From NCBI GenBank assembly GCA_037893245.1, contig JBAIAA010000593.1:372001-436000 (forward strand): DNA of 64,000 nt. The letters are read 5' to 3'. The notes under the pieces are model-generated. The model worked only from the letters and a program-made list of their open reading frames with translations, was not told the DNA's origin and made no database searches. The translations under genes and the position numbers were made by a program. This document shows positions 37,690 to 47,800 of the stretch, in pieces; positions within the stretch are counted from its first letter, which is position 1, and each line of letters begins with the position of its first letter. This DNA is from Crossaster papposus (taxonomy: Eukaryota; Echinodermata; Asteroidea; Velatida; Solasteridae).

Positions 37690-38040
37690 TCATTACAGTT
37701 TGAGGATTTTTGAGGATTGAGGCTGTATGGGGTTTTAAAAAAATGAGGATTTTTGAGGATTGAGGCACAATGTTGTTTCACAATGTTTCAAGTGTGGAGG
37801 ATTTTTGAGGATTGAGGCACAATAAGGTTTTCAAAAAATGAGGATTTTGGAGGAATGAGGCTGTGGGGTTTTCAAAAAAACATAATGAGGATTTTGGAGG
37901 ATTATAAAAAATGAGAATTTTGGAGAATTGAGGCACGTGATGTTGTTTTAAGTGTGGAGGATTTTTGAGGATTGAGGCTAGATGGGGTTTTAAAAAAATG
38001 AGGTTTTTAAAAAATTGAGGATTTTGGAGGATTGAGGATG
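37690..38040. repeat. GAGGATTTTTGAGGATT minisatellite
   Basis: Irregular repeats of AATGAGGATTTTTGAGGATT with TGAGGCACAAT or GGGGTTTTAAAAA spacers. Confidence 0.85.
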
Positions 38041-38416
38041 GTTGCTAGCAAAAAGGGCCTAGGGGGTTAGGGTTAGGAGAAATCTACAATGTGATGGACT
38101 GGACTGGACTCCCGCGAACAATAAATGACGACGATTCCGAACCCCCGCGCATGCTTGGCAAACTTTTGGAAACTTAAAAATACGAATGTTGACTTTGCCA
38201 TTTTTTTGGCATTCGCATCCTTCGCAAATCGGTCGCGTGCCCCGCAAAAACCCACCCTAAAGCATGCATAAAAACGGTTTATGGATGTGTCTTTAAAAAG
38301 TTCGTGCTTTTTATGTTCTGAATATTCTCAGGTCTAACACGACATACCAAACGTCTTATAAAATGTGAAAATCACATTTAACACCATTGGACATACAAAA
38401 TACAAACATGATTATT

Positions 38417-38438
38417 CCCCCCCCCCCCCCCCCCCCCC
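38417..38438. repeat. Poly-C tract (22)
   Basis: An uninterrupted run of 22 C, directly left of the TTAA MITE at 38447. Confidence 0.95.
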
Positions 38439-38446
38439 AATTTTCT

Positions 38447-38688
38447 TTAACCAGTTCGCGCCGGATGACGTATATAAATGCAAAAATTTCCCCAAATTCA
38501 AAACGGATGACGAATAAACACGCCAAGTTCAAGTTCGGAAATGTATGTCAGCAGCGCGCAAGGCCGGAAATGCGTGGGTGTGCTACCCAGCACTATCGGC
38601 CTGAACACGCTTCGGATCGAGTTTCGTTAAAAATAATCCCGCCCGTCGGCTCGGCGATGTTAAAATAATCCCGGCGCAAACTGGTTAA
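38447..38688. mobile_element. TTAA MITE, CCAGTTCGCGCC family
   Basis: TTAA at 38447-38450 and 38685-38688. Ends CCAGTTCGCGCCGG and CCGGCGCAAACTGG. The body (GGATGACGTATA, AACACGCCAAGTTCAAGTTC, CGGATCGAG) matches the copy at 49798-50040 in the opposite orientation. Confidence 0.88.
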
Positions 38689-40213
38689 ATATATAAATGT
38701 ATAAATAAATTGTTATGAGTTTAACTTTTTTGGCTTCGAGGATTTAGGCCTACTGCTTTGTCTTTATTTCCACCACCGAAACGAACATCAAAAGGTATTT
38801 TCTAAAACTTAGATAAAAATAATCGAGATTAGGGCCTATGCAAAAGAATAATCAAGGAAAAGGTTTACCCACATCGTCTTTTCAGTTGTTAAGTTCTACG
38901 AGGGCAAATGATACAAATTATAGAATTTCAAATACATGTAAATCAAACCAGGGGGCGAGTCGGCCAGGGGGCGAGTCGGCCAGGGGGCGAGTCAGTCAGG
39001 GGGCGAGTTAGTAAGGGGCGAGTCGGTCAGGGGGCGAGTTGGAAAGGGGCGAGTAGGTAAGGGGCGAGTCGGTCAGGGGGCGGGTTGACCTGACACCGCG
39101 ATAAGTCTTTGGGGCGTTAGAACGACAGACAAAATCCAAAATTTAAAAAAAGGAGTGAAAACGCCCCAATTATTGGGTCTAGTTCTAGCCTATAGCGTGC
39201 ATTGTAATTAGGTACGCGTACGTGTATAAATTATGGCTTTGCACATTGTATACCCTACACATTGTTGTATGGGCCCATATACTGCACGTGTAGAGTAAAA
39301 ACGCATTGCGTTAGAAAACGTCACAATATATTTATTTCCCAAATGTTTTACCAAATTATTTGAGTTAAGTACCGATCTTTCGATTTAAAGCATGCATTGA
39401 TATTCCTCAATCCCCTTACCCTCAAATCCAGTTTTTGGGAGTAAATGTTTTTACTTATGATGATGATGAAATACACACAAACTCACCCAGTAGCGTACGC
39501 CAAAACGATAAGTTATTTGAGGTTGTAATAAGAAAGGATTGTATTTATCGACGAGAAAGGACTACTGTGGATCATGACGGGCAAACAAACGTTGATCTCA
39601 CATGAGTCGCATCTAAAAGTGCGCGCCAGCGGCTGTTTGTTGACGTTGACGCAAAATACATACACGTGCACTGCGTGCCCCGCCCGTATACCGTACGTAC
39701 ACATTGTGTAATGCCTCGTTACCATGGCTACCATCTTGCCTCGCCATGTTTTCCCGTCATGCCTTGCGCGATATTTGGCCAACTGAACAAGATAACATTT
39801 GGTTTTGGTAATGGTAAGTTAAACATCCAGCCTAAAACCTGGCATGATAATTACAAATCATTCAATATAATAAAACTAGTCAAAATATTCCATTGAGGTC
39901 GTACAGGTGCGAATCCAGAGGTGTGGTCCTGGGGCTCTGGGCCCGGTTCGGACCCCACATTTTTGGATTTTATTTAAAAAAAATAAGTATTTTTATACTA
40001 ATATTAAATAAATATTATTAGACCAAAATAGCAGCGTGGTACTTTCTGTAAAAGATTACCAATAGATCAAAACGATCAAAATATATAAGAAAAATAGGCT
40101 CATAATGTCCCAGAATACACCTCGGAGCTTAGTTCTACTGAAATTATGGGGGAGAGCCCCCACACCCTCCGCCCATGGCTAGGACCCCACATTCATAAAT
40201 TCCTGCATCCGCC

Positions 40214-40339
40214 TAGTCCGAGTAACTTGGACCCAAATATCACTTTTTTTAACATTTGGATATGGTCGGGTGATATCACCCGACGCAAACCACCTGACCA
40301 TGTTCAAATGTTGAACAAAGTGATATTTGGGTCCAAGTA
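40214..40339. mobile_element. Short Mutator-type MITE, TAGTCCGAG end
   Basis: Opens TAGTCCGAGTAACTTGGACC. The right side has the complement of the inner part (GGTCCAAG) but lacks about ten bases of the terminus. It is flanked by GCATCCGCC (40205-40213) and GCATTCGCC (40340-40348), a 9-base duplication with one difference. Its left end resembles that of the 36512-37370 element. Between 39191 and 40204 I see nothing I can name. Confidence 0.65.
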
Positions 40340-40674
40340 GCATTCGCCCCTGATCTACAATAGAATTCAAAAATAAGTTCTTACACAGATAATTCAAAAG
40401 TAAAAACCTGTATACCCGTAAAAGAAAATCCAAATGCTAAATAAAAACAACTTGACAAAATATTTAGACCAAAAACAAATCCATTTTGTAACGTAATAAC
40501 GTATCATTTGCTGTGACTTGTATAGAAATTTTTGAAACTTCTACAGTAGAGTAGTCAGTACCATCTATAGCTCTTTCGAAGTACATTTTAACGATTTACA
40601 TGCCAGGAAGGTTTGTTTTAAAAATAGATTGAGGCCAAGTTAAAGTAGATTTGGGGCCTTAAAAAAATTAGAGG

Positions 40675-40799
40675 TAGACCCAATAATTGGGCCGTTTTCA
40701 CTCCTTTTTTTCAAAATTTGGATTTTGTTTGTCAAGAACGACACAGACAAAATCCAAAATTTGAAAAAAGGATTGAAAACGCCCTAATTATTGGGTCTA
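40675..40799. mobile_element. 125-base Mutator-type MITE, TAGACCC end
   Basis: Opens TAGACCCAATAATTGGG(C)CGTTTTCACTCC, and nearly the whole element is a palindrome. Flanks are ATTAGAGG (40667-40674) and GATTAGAGG (40800-40808): 8 of 9 bases match. It has the same terminal family as the 4.3-kb element and can be seen as its minimal form. Between 40809 and 41600 nothing is recognised. Confidence 0.85.
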
Positions 40800-41639
40800 G
40801 ATTAGAGGCTGCTCAAAACCAACCTTTTTCAAATTGCTTTTGATTTATAGGTTGTAACAATGTTATAAAGTAGTCATAGGCATCATAAACAAGAGTTTAG
40901 TTTACCAGGACCTGTTCCAATAATTTATGCTCTTACACTGTAAACAACATAATTATAGTGAGTTTTGGAGGATTCAGGTGAGCCAAATATGTGAGCACAG
41001 ATATTTGATTGTTCAAACGATACCTGTCAGTGTGTAATTAATCTCTATTGTCAAATATTCTTAATAACAACACGGCTGGCATACAGAAATTGAGATACTC
41101 TTCCCCCCCTTTTGGCTGATGGACTTGGAGAGGCTTTAAGAATTAACCTTTCTCCACTGATAGAAAATGTAAGTAGTGGGGGGAAATTAGTGGCTCATCT
41201 CTGCTACTCCTAGTGCACACAATCCATGGTGGTGTAGAAAGTCCATGACGAAGTTCACCTGTGCTAGGATTCCTAATGTTCTGTAAACCTAAGAACCATA
41301 CATGAAAAGAAACAAAAGCAGAATTATAAGAATGATGATGGGATTGATAAAATAGCAAGTTCATAGTAGGTATTTCACATAACACTGGATGCTTGATGGT
41401 GTACTGTTGGTGCAATAAAATTAGCCTCCCAAACCAAACATTGCGTTTTTCTTGAGCATATTTTATACATTTTCAGCTGCTGGTCGAATAGTATTTCTGC
41501 CTTTTGAATTTTAGGTTTTTTTCCATAATATAGTCACAAAGACACTGGAATTGCAATGCAACTCGATTTTGGCCAATGTGGATGATGTGTTATAAAACAT
41601 GCATTCCACCATACTCGTGCACATTCTTGTAGCATTTCT

Positions 41640-41911
41640 TTGCCTTTGTTTTTTTTACATTGCGAAGAACTGTCTACGCATTCAAATTTTGTTAATGGAA
41701 AACAAACTAATCTTTTGGACAATATACCTTTATCGGGCGATGCAGCTCGTTCAAACAATCCCCAAGATCCAATTTACGTCAAATACGACAATTCTCCAAA
41801 AGAGTTAGTAGCCGATAAAATAACAGCCTCACGTTTTCGTTAAAAAACGGTCTTGGCGGGATAATCGATAATAGAGGTAAAGATATAATTTTAAACGTAA
41901 AAATATTTTAG
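41640..41911 (+). pseudogene. Virus-like cassette, gene A fragment
   Basis: Only the C-terminal part of a protein remains. From about 41653 it reads LHCEELSTHSN, QTNLLDNIP, and it is cut by a one-base shift near 41830 before a TAG at 41909-41911. It is homologous to the C-terminal half of the next gene (42373-42637). The reading frame is short and broken, so this is an old copy. Confidence 0.45.
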
Positions 41912-41924
41912 TTATTTTTGTAAA

Positions 41925-42637
41925 ATGCAGTCTCATACGTTCGTCATGACGGATAACGAGCAGACCTTTGAACTATCGCGACCTATATATAACGTCGAGG
42001 GTGACCGTCGCATGAAGTTAAACAACTTTGTGTTAGACTTGGGTTTTTATAACCTCAACAAAAAAGCGTTGATAATTTGGGAGAGATTTACGGGCGATAT
42101 CGATGAGCTTACGCCAAATCAAATTGCCAATCGTGAAAAAATTGATATTCCTCCGGATAGGTGTAATCTTCATTCTTTTGAATATCATATAACAGATTTT
42201 CACGATATACCTATAGAGTCCTTATCCGATGAACTGTTTTATATATCCATTCCCGACCAAAATCGCATAAAACTATCGAGTAATCTATCTAAACTTTTAG
42301 GTTTACCCAGGGGTTGGCTCAATGGTTGTAGTAATTATTATGGAAAATTTAGCCTAAATCTTTACAGCGCGGTCTTTTTACATTGCGAAGAACTGTCTAC
42401 GCATTCAAATTATTTTAGCGGAAAAAAAACTAACCTGTTGGAGAGTATACCCGTACACACGGTGATGCTGCTCGTTCTAACAATCCTCAAGATCCAATTT
42501 ATATCAACTATAATAAGTGTTCGAAAGAGTTGATAGCTTGTAAAATAAACAGCTTCACGTTTTCGTTGAAAAACGGTCTTGGTGAGATAATCGATAATAG
42601 AGATAAAGAGATAATTTTTAACGTAGAAATATTTTAG
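41925..42637 (+). pseudogene. Virus-like cassette, gene B (minor-capsid-like protein, frameshifted)
   Basis: ATG at 41925, 14 bases after the stop of gene A. The frame runs to 42533, but after LLESIPV (near 42455) a one-base shift moves the sense to another frame, which ends at TAG 42635-42637. The order (N-terminal strand-rich part, SKLLGLPRG, LHCEELS..., LLESIP) resembles uncharacterised proteins I associate with Maverick/Polinton-like or adintovirus-like insertions in invertebrate genomes, possibly minor-capsid or penton-like. That link is from memory. Neighbours are packed without introns, as in a DNA virus or Maverick. Confidence 0.45.
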
Positions 42638-42652
42638 TTTCGTCTTAATAAA

Positions 42653-43260
42653 ATGACGACTAGTATTTACCCCGATCTAAAAAGTACCATCGTAGGGTGT
42701 TTCGATTGCAAAAGATCAAAAAAGTTCAAAAAGATATATTGACGCAACGAGAACAGCGAAGCGCGTTGTGTAAAAAATATGGCAACTTAATTAAGACATT
42801 GTCTACTACGGAAACGCTAGCCGAGATGAGTGGTGCGATTTGTGGGGGTTTCGGAATCGCGGCTATAAGCGGTGCCATCACGTCACCCGTTGGTTTTGCG
42901 TTAGAGGGAGTAGCCTTGAGTTTTTGTTGCTCCACGCTCGTATTAAAATATTTCAGCAAACGATTTAGACGTAAAGTTAAAAAACACGACGAGATTAGAG
43001 TCTTGGCCGAGGCTAAACTCAACAGCGTAAGAGATCTTATTTCTCAAGCTATTACAGACGGCGATATATCCTACAAAGAGTACGCTTTGATCTTAAAGGA
43101 ATTGAGTCAATTTAACGATATGAAAGAGGCTATCAGGTCTATCAAGCTGTCAGAAAAAAAAGATTTATGCGGTATGGAATCCGAGATAAAAAGACGCGTG
43201 GAAGAGTTGGTGTCTAAAGAAAAAAAAGGTCTTATCGAAAAACTTACAGCTTCGCGATAA
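42653..43260 (+). pseudogene. Virus-like cassette, gene C (membrane-anchored helical protein, frameshifted)
   Basis: ATG at 42653, 15 bases after gene B, opens MTTSIYPDLKS and then shifts frame near 42697-42720. The long frame (to 43260, about 187 codons) has a coiled-coil start, a Gly/Ala-rich hydrophobic stretch with ICGGFGIAAISGAI and VGFALEGVALSF (likely membrane segment), then KHDEIRVLAEAKLNS, ISYKEYALILKELSQF and a charged helical tail. I recall a family with this layout next to gene-B-like proteins in invertebrate genomes. Role unknown. Confidence 0.45.
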
Positions 43261-44504
43261 ATAAAAATTATTTCGATAGACCTCCTCCTTACGCGTCGGC
43301 GCCTCCTTTAGCAAACAGCTAGTCATTGTCATTTCGGTGTGTAATCATATTATTCTGCCAACAACAACATAATTAAGCAATTATTGGAAAAGATTTTGAA
43401 CAATTTGCAAGTTTAGGTATTGAATAAAAGGCCTACAGGGGACCAACACAATTGTTAGACAGTGAATTTGAACATTTTCATAACATTTTGCTTACTCAAC
43501 CTTTATAATTTATAGTGCAGTATAAACATGAACAATAAAGTACAGATATGTAATTAGTGAAAACATCTTTACTGATTTTGTTTGTAACATCTTTGTTGTG
43601 AAAGTTGTAATGTTTTGGGGAGCATCATATGGACTTGAACTTTTGTAGAAGGGCTGTATGCAGCCGATTAGTACTACCCACCGTCTTTAATAATACATTT
43701 TTAGGGAGGCATTTTACATCCAAAATAATGACACGTTACAAGCGTGTCGGTAATAGGTTTGGTGGTTTGATGACTTACGGATATAGTATAAGATATATAT
43801 TTTGTCATTTAATGTCTGTATAAGTCACATTTTGTATATATACAGAGTCATCCTTCATAATAAAACGGTGCTGACATTGAGTGAGCAAAACAGAAAACCG
43901 ATCATAAAGATATGAAATAAAGATAAACACACATGTGCGTTAGGCGACATTTTCTCTCTAATTGCGTGTTTTCTTAAAAGCGTCTAAATCAATTAATCTG
44001 CAAATACAGTTGAAACAGGGTATCCCTTTGAAAATTATGAAAGAGCGCAGAAAAAAAACCAAATAATGAAAAACAAGTTTTCAAATGTAATCGAAACGTT
44101 GCTTTTTTAAAAGGCCATTTGGAACGGAACGGTTTATTAAAATACGCCCTTGCTAAAATTAAGTGTGCCCAGGAAGGTAATAATTAGGATAAGGAAGTAA
44201 AAATAAAAAAATTCCAAAACATGAAGTAAACACTATTTATAGTCTTTCTGGTAGTTATTGTTAAAGTTAATCTATAATTGGGGATTAATTTCCGTACCTT
44301 TTTCGAAAATTCATTGAATTAATCTGTCAATCTAGTTTCAAATCATCACCTCTTTTTGTCGCATGGATTCTAAAATTCTATAAACGGCTGCGGCCAGCTG
44401 AATCGCGTGTTGAATCGCGGGCTAGGTTCTGCCAGGTTAATGTGCGTACATGGCCACGCGAACCGGTCTCGTGCCTAGACGTCGCATACCGACCATCGAG
44501 AATT

Positions 44505-44630
44505 TGGAAATGTCTGAAATGTAAATGATGATTAGGAAGCTTACGTTTCAGACATTTAATGTCTGAAATGTAAGCCTATTGTTCAAGTTTTAGATATTTT
44601 GACACTAACAAAATACATTTCAGACATCTG
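44505..44630. repeat. AATGTCTGAAATGTAA palindrome cluster
   Basis: TTACGTTTCAGACATT and AATGTCTGAAATGTAA meet head to head near 44556. Two more copies of the word lie at 44505 and 44619 (ACATTTCAGACAT). From 43261 to 44500 I see nothing else that I can name. Confidence 0.75.
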
Positions 44631-44733
44631 CCTTTTTGGTTTCACTTTCAAACTGCATTTTCCCCACCACCACAAAAGTTTGTTACAATCAGAATTCATA
44701 TAGATGATGATCGTTTATCTGTTTAGACTGCAG

Positions 44734-44823
44734 GTGAAAATAAGGAATTACAGAGAAGAATTACAGTACACATTGTCACAGTATGCGAGCAGCTATTTCT
44801 ACACTATGTGGAGAAAGTTAAGA
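44734..44823 (+). CDS. CCDC87: CCDC87-like exon 1 of those seen
   Basis: Acceptor GACTGCAG, donor A|GTGAGT. Reads ENKELQRRITVHIVTVCEQL then FLHYVEKVK; enters with two bases and leaves with one. It joins exon 2 in phase to give VKILDERGVF. Confidence 0.7.
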
Positions 44824-47800
44824 GTGAGTAACATTGGTTAGCTGTCTCCAGGCTTGTGCTTTCTTAGATAGAGGAGTAGGTTAACAGTTGAGTAGTACGT
44901 CCATGGCACTTTGGAACAATTAGATTGAAAGGTTCTTATTTACAGAAATTACTTGATATATTACAAATTGAACAAAGACATTGACAAATTTGGGAAACTG
45001 CCAACATACGGCTTCATAGCTCAGTTGGTAAAGCACTCGAACAGCAATCTGGAAGACACAGGTTCCAAGTTCAAACCTAGCTCCAGTTGATTTCTTTGTT
45101 GAATCTAAATATTATGAAAAATTACTGGAAAGTGTTACAAAACTTAAAACAATTATATAGTGCAAAATTGTACACATTTTCCCAATAAATAGAAATATTT
45201 TAAATTAGAAAGAATTTTGTGGATTGATAGAACACAAGGATTTGTTGACTGGAGATTTATTTGGTGTGCCATATTCTGCAAAAATGAAAATAATTAATTA
45301 TGTTTAATTTTTAGTTTTAGATGAGCGAGGAGTCTTCAGCAAACGAGCCAACATAAGCAGGCTCAACGCTCAACTCTCAACTCTCACTGGATGCAGACAA
45401 ATTGTAAGTTAAAATCAGACTCTTTCTTCAAAATCCGTCATTTAAAGGTATACAATTATTTCACACAAGTGTTTCAAAACTGAAATGACCCTCTTAGTCT
45501 TATTCAAGCAGTGCTATGGTTATCTCAATTGTACACCATTACACAATTGTTGACTGCTGTGATGTGGGATATGATGTTTTGAACATCATATAGCACCTGA
45601 GGCGAAGCAGAGGGTGCTATTCAAAACGTAATATTCCACATCACAACAGTCAACAATTGTTTTGTTAAACCTCTGTCTTGAAGCTCAGCAGACATTATGG
45701 ACTGAAGATTTGAAACGTTCAAGTAAACATATATTTTAAAATGTAAACGAAATGAACTCAACTTCACGCACGCTTAAAGATCGTGTTCTCTTTCACTGCT
45801 CCACCAAAGTTTACTTTCGTCAAAAGTGTGTCAGTGAAAATTGCGCGGCTAGCAGTGATTTACATTGTACAGCTCACAGAACAACATTCATGTGATATCA
45901 CGCCCTCACACTGATGTGATATGACAGGTGGAGTGGGATATGCGTTGATATACAAGGGACACGTGATCGTTCGAAGACCACTAAAAATACGGAATCCAAG
46001 ACAGAGGTACAACAAGACAATTTGTTATTGTAAATAACTGACTGAAATTCATGTATTATGTGATGACACAGCTCCATCTCAATTTCAATCTCTTTTCTCA
46101 CATTAAGTCTGAACATCTTAGCCATTCGTCGTCACATCGTTGCCGACATCAGAGGTGTCTTGCCGGACTCTGAGGAGGAATATCCTGACGCACCGCCTGA
46201 AGAAGATGTAGTAGCTCTTTCTCACCAGAAATTGGTTAGTGCAGTATACAGATGACACAAGCACAGTTCTCAAATTTCACAGAGTATCACAAATGCTCGG
46301 TGTTTATCGTAGTTGAGTCACTTGAGTCAAGTCTGAATTTTGAATCACTTGGGTTGAGTCCGAGTCTCGAGTAACTTGGGTTGAGTCCGAGTCTCGAGTC
46401 ACTTGGGTTGAGTCCGAGTCTCGAGTCACTTGGGTTGAGTCCGAGTCTCGAGTCACTTGGGTTGAGTCCGAGTCTCGAGTCACTTGGGTTGAGTCCGAGT
46501 CTAGAGTCACTTGGGTTGAGTCAGAGTCTAAGTATTGAGTTCATTAGTTCAAGTCCGATTCTAAGTCACGAGTGTAAGGCTTGGACATACATACATATTT
46601 TTGTTTAGTAAAAATACAAGTTACTTGCGTGTGTTTAGAGTCAACTCCGATTCATGATGGTCAATTTTAAACCCATCTATTGCTGATAAAACTCTAACTG
46701 AGTCCTAGACTTGAGTTTCACAATTTATGTCTGATGGATAGATTGAGACAAGCCGTCCAAAGTGTAAGAAACGTTATCGCCAGACTGTCGAGCGCAAAGT
46801 GCGTGATTTGAATCGTCAGATGCCAGCCATACAATCCCATAAAGTACTGGATATACCTACCCGACGTGGATATCCTACAGAGAGGGTTACTAGAGCAAAG
46901 CTCTGCTCAGAGGAGAGCGTCGATACATGCTGCTAAGATGCAAAGCGAAAAAGAGGCTAAAAGCAGAAGTCACTTTTAGGGCTAGTTCTTTAACAGCACA
47001 CATATGCACGTACTGTGTGTTTTGTGCATAGAGTTTGTGCATTGAACGTGTGGGCAGAATTGTGTTCCCCCATAGGAACACATGCAAAAGGGTGGGAAAA
47101 GTAAAAACATTATTACCTTTTGACTACACATATAAACTAACATATGATGTGCACCAACCAAAGTGCCATATTTTGTTTTACCTAACTACCTACCCTGTTT
47201 ACAAATTTCATGTAATCAAAAGCAGGAATTTGTTTTAAATTTTTTTGTATTAATTTTTTTAACAAAATTTTGCCGTATTTTATTGCAGAGATCAAGAAAA
47301 GAAACCTGTCTCCAATCACAAGATGAGAAGAGCTAAATCATTGGAAGTATTTTCCGTCGAAACACTCTTTGAAGACCTCGGGATTGACTCCGACACTGTT
47401 CATAAGCGAAGACCAAGCCTGGAATTTGACCCCAAACTTGTAAGTTTATAGACAAGTTATTCTTTAGTCCCGCACAAAAAATTGCTTAACCCTAACCCTC
47501 CAGGGTATTTTGGCTAGACAGCCTCCTACACGCAGCAAAGTGCAGCAACAGTCCAAATAACTTGGTAGTTACAGTGCTAGTCTTGTTTCAAGACGATCTT
47601 CGCAATGCGGGACGCCCTCTAACGCACGCCGTAAACCACGCGCGAATGACCTTCGCTAAGACCGTCTTGTTTTAATATCTGCTCTAATCGCTCGGAAAAT
47701 TCCGAGCAGAATTGTTTCACATTTGCATGCGCTTGTGACGTTGCGTAAAAAATCGCGTGACATAACTTGCATAATCGCTGATTCACTGGTATAGTTTCTG

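Larger units (their letters stand above)
37431..39091. mobile_element. Fold-back element with minisatellite arms, nested
   Basis: The left arm (37431-37548) is AGGTCAACTCGCCCCCTGAC followed by 15-16-base repeats such as CGACTCGCCCCTTAC. The right arm (38951-39091) is the inverted version, GGGGCGAGTCGGTCAGG repeats ending GGTTGACCT. The element sits in the right arm of the 4.3-kb element. Its interior contains a GAGGATTTTTGAGGATT minisatellite, a poly-C tract and a TTAA MITE. No target duplication is evident. Confidence 0.7.
34889..39181. mobile_element. 4.3-kb composite Mutator-type element with 9-bp target duplication
   Basis: A perfect 9-base direct repeat GTTCTAGCC lies at 34880-34888 and 39182-39190. 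Immediately inside are inverted ends TAGACCCAATAATTGGGGCG and its complement, followed by GTTTTCACTCC and its complement. The inner parts of the arms also pair: 34975-35265 against 36240-36511 and its continuation at 37380. The right arm is split by two later fold-back insertions (36512-37370 and 37431-39091). Between the arms lies a minus-strand gag-like pseudogene. A 9-base duplication with long inverted ends is the hallmark of Mutator elements, and a captured foreign reading frame recalls Pack-MULEs. No transposase is seen inside. Confidence 0.85.

Noticed and set aside
39759-39811. Short first exon ATG...GGTAATG|GTAAGT
   Set aside because: Only about 17 codons, no promoter element or partner exon recognised.
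44450-44520. First coding exon of the CCDC87-like gene (ATG at 44450, MATRTGLVPRRRIPTIENLE)
   Set aside because: The frame is open and in a plausible place, but neither possible donor joins the exon at 44734 in phase, so I left it out.
45010-45082. Functional tRNA gene
   Set aside because: A-box is good, but the B-box is degenerate, the acceptor stem does not pair, and an AT-rich tail follows as in a SINE.
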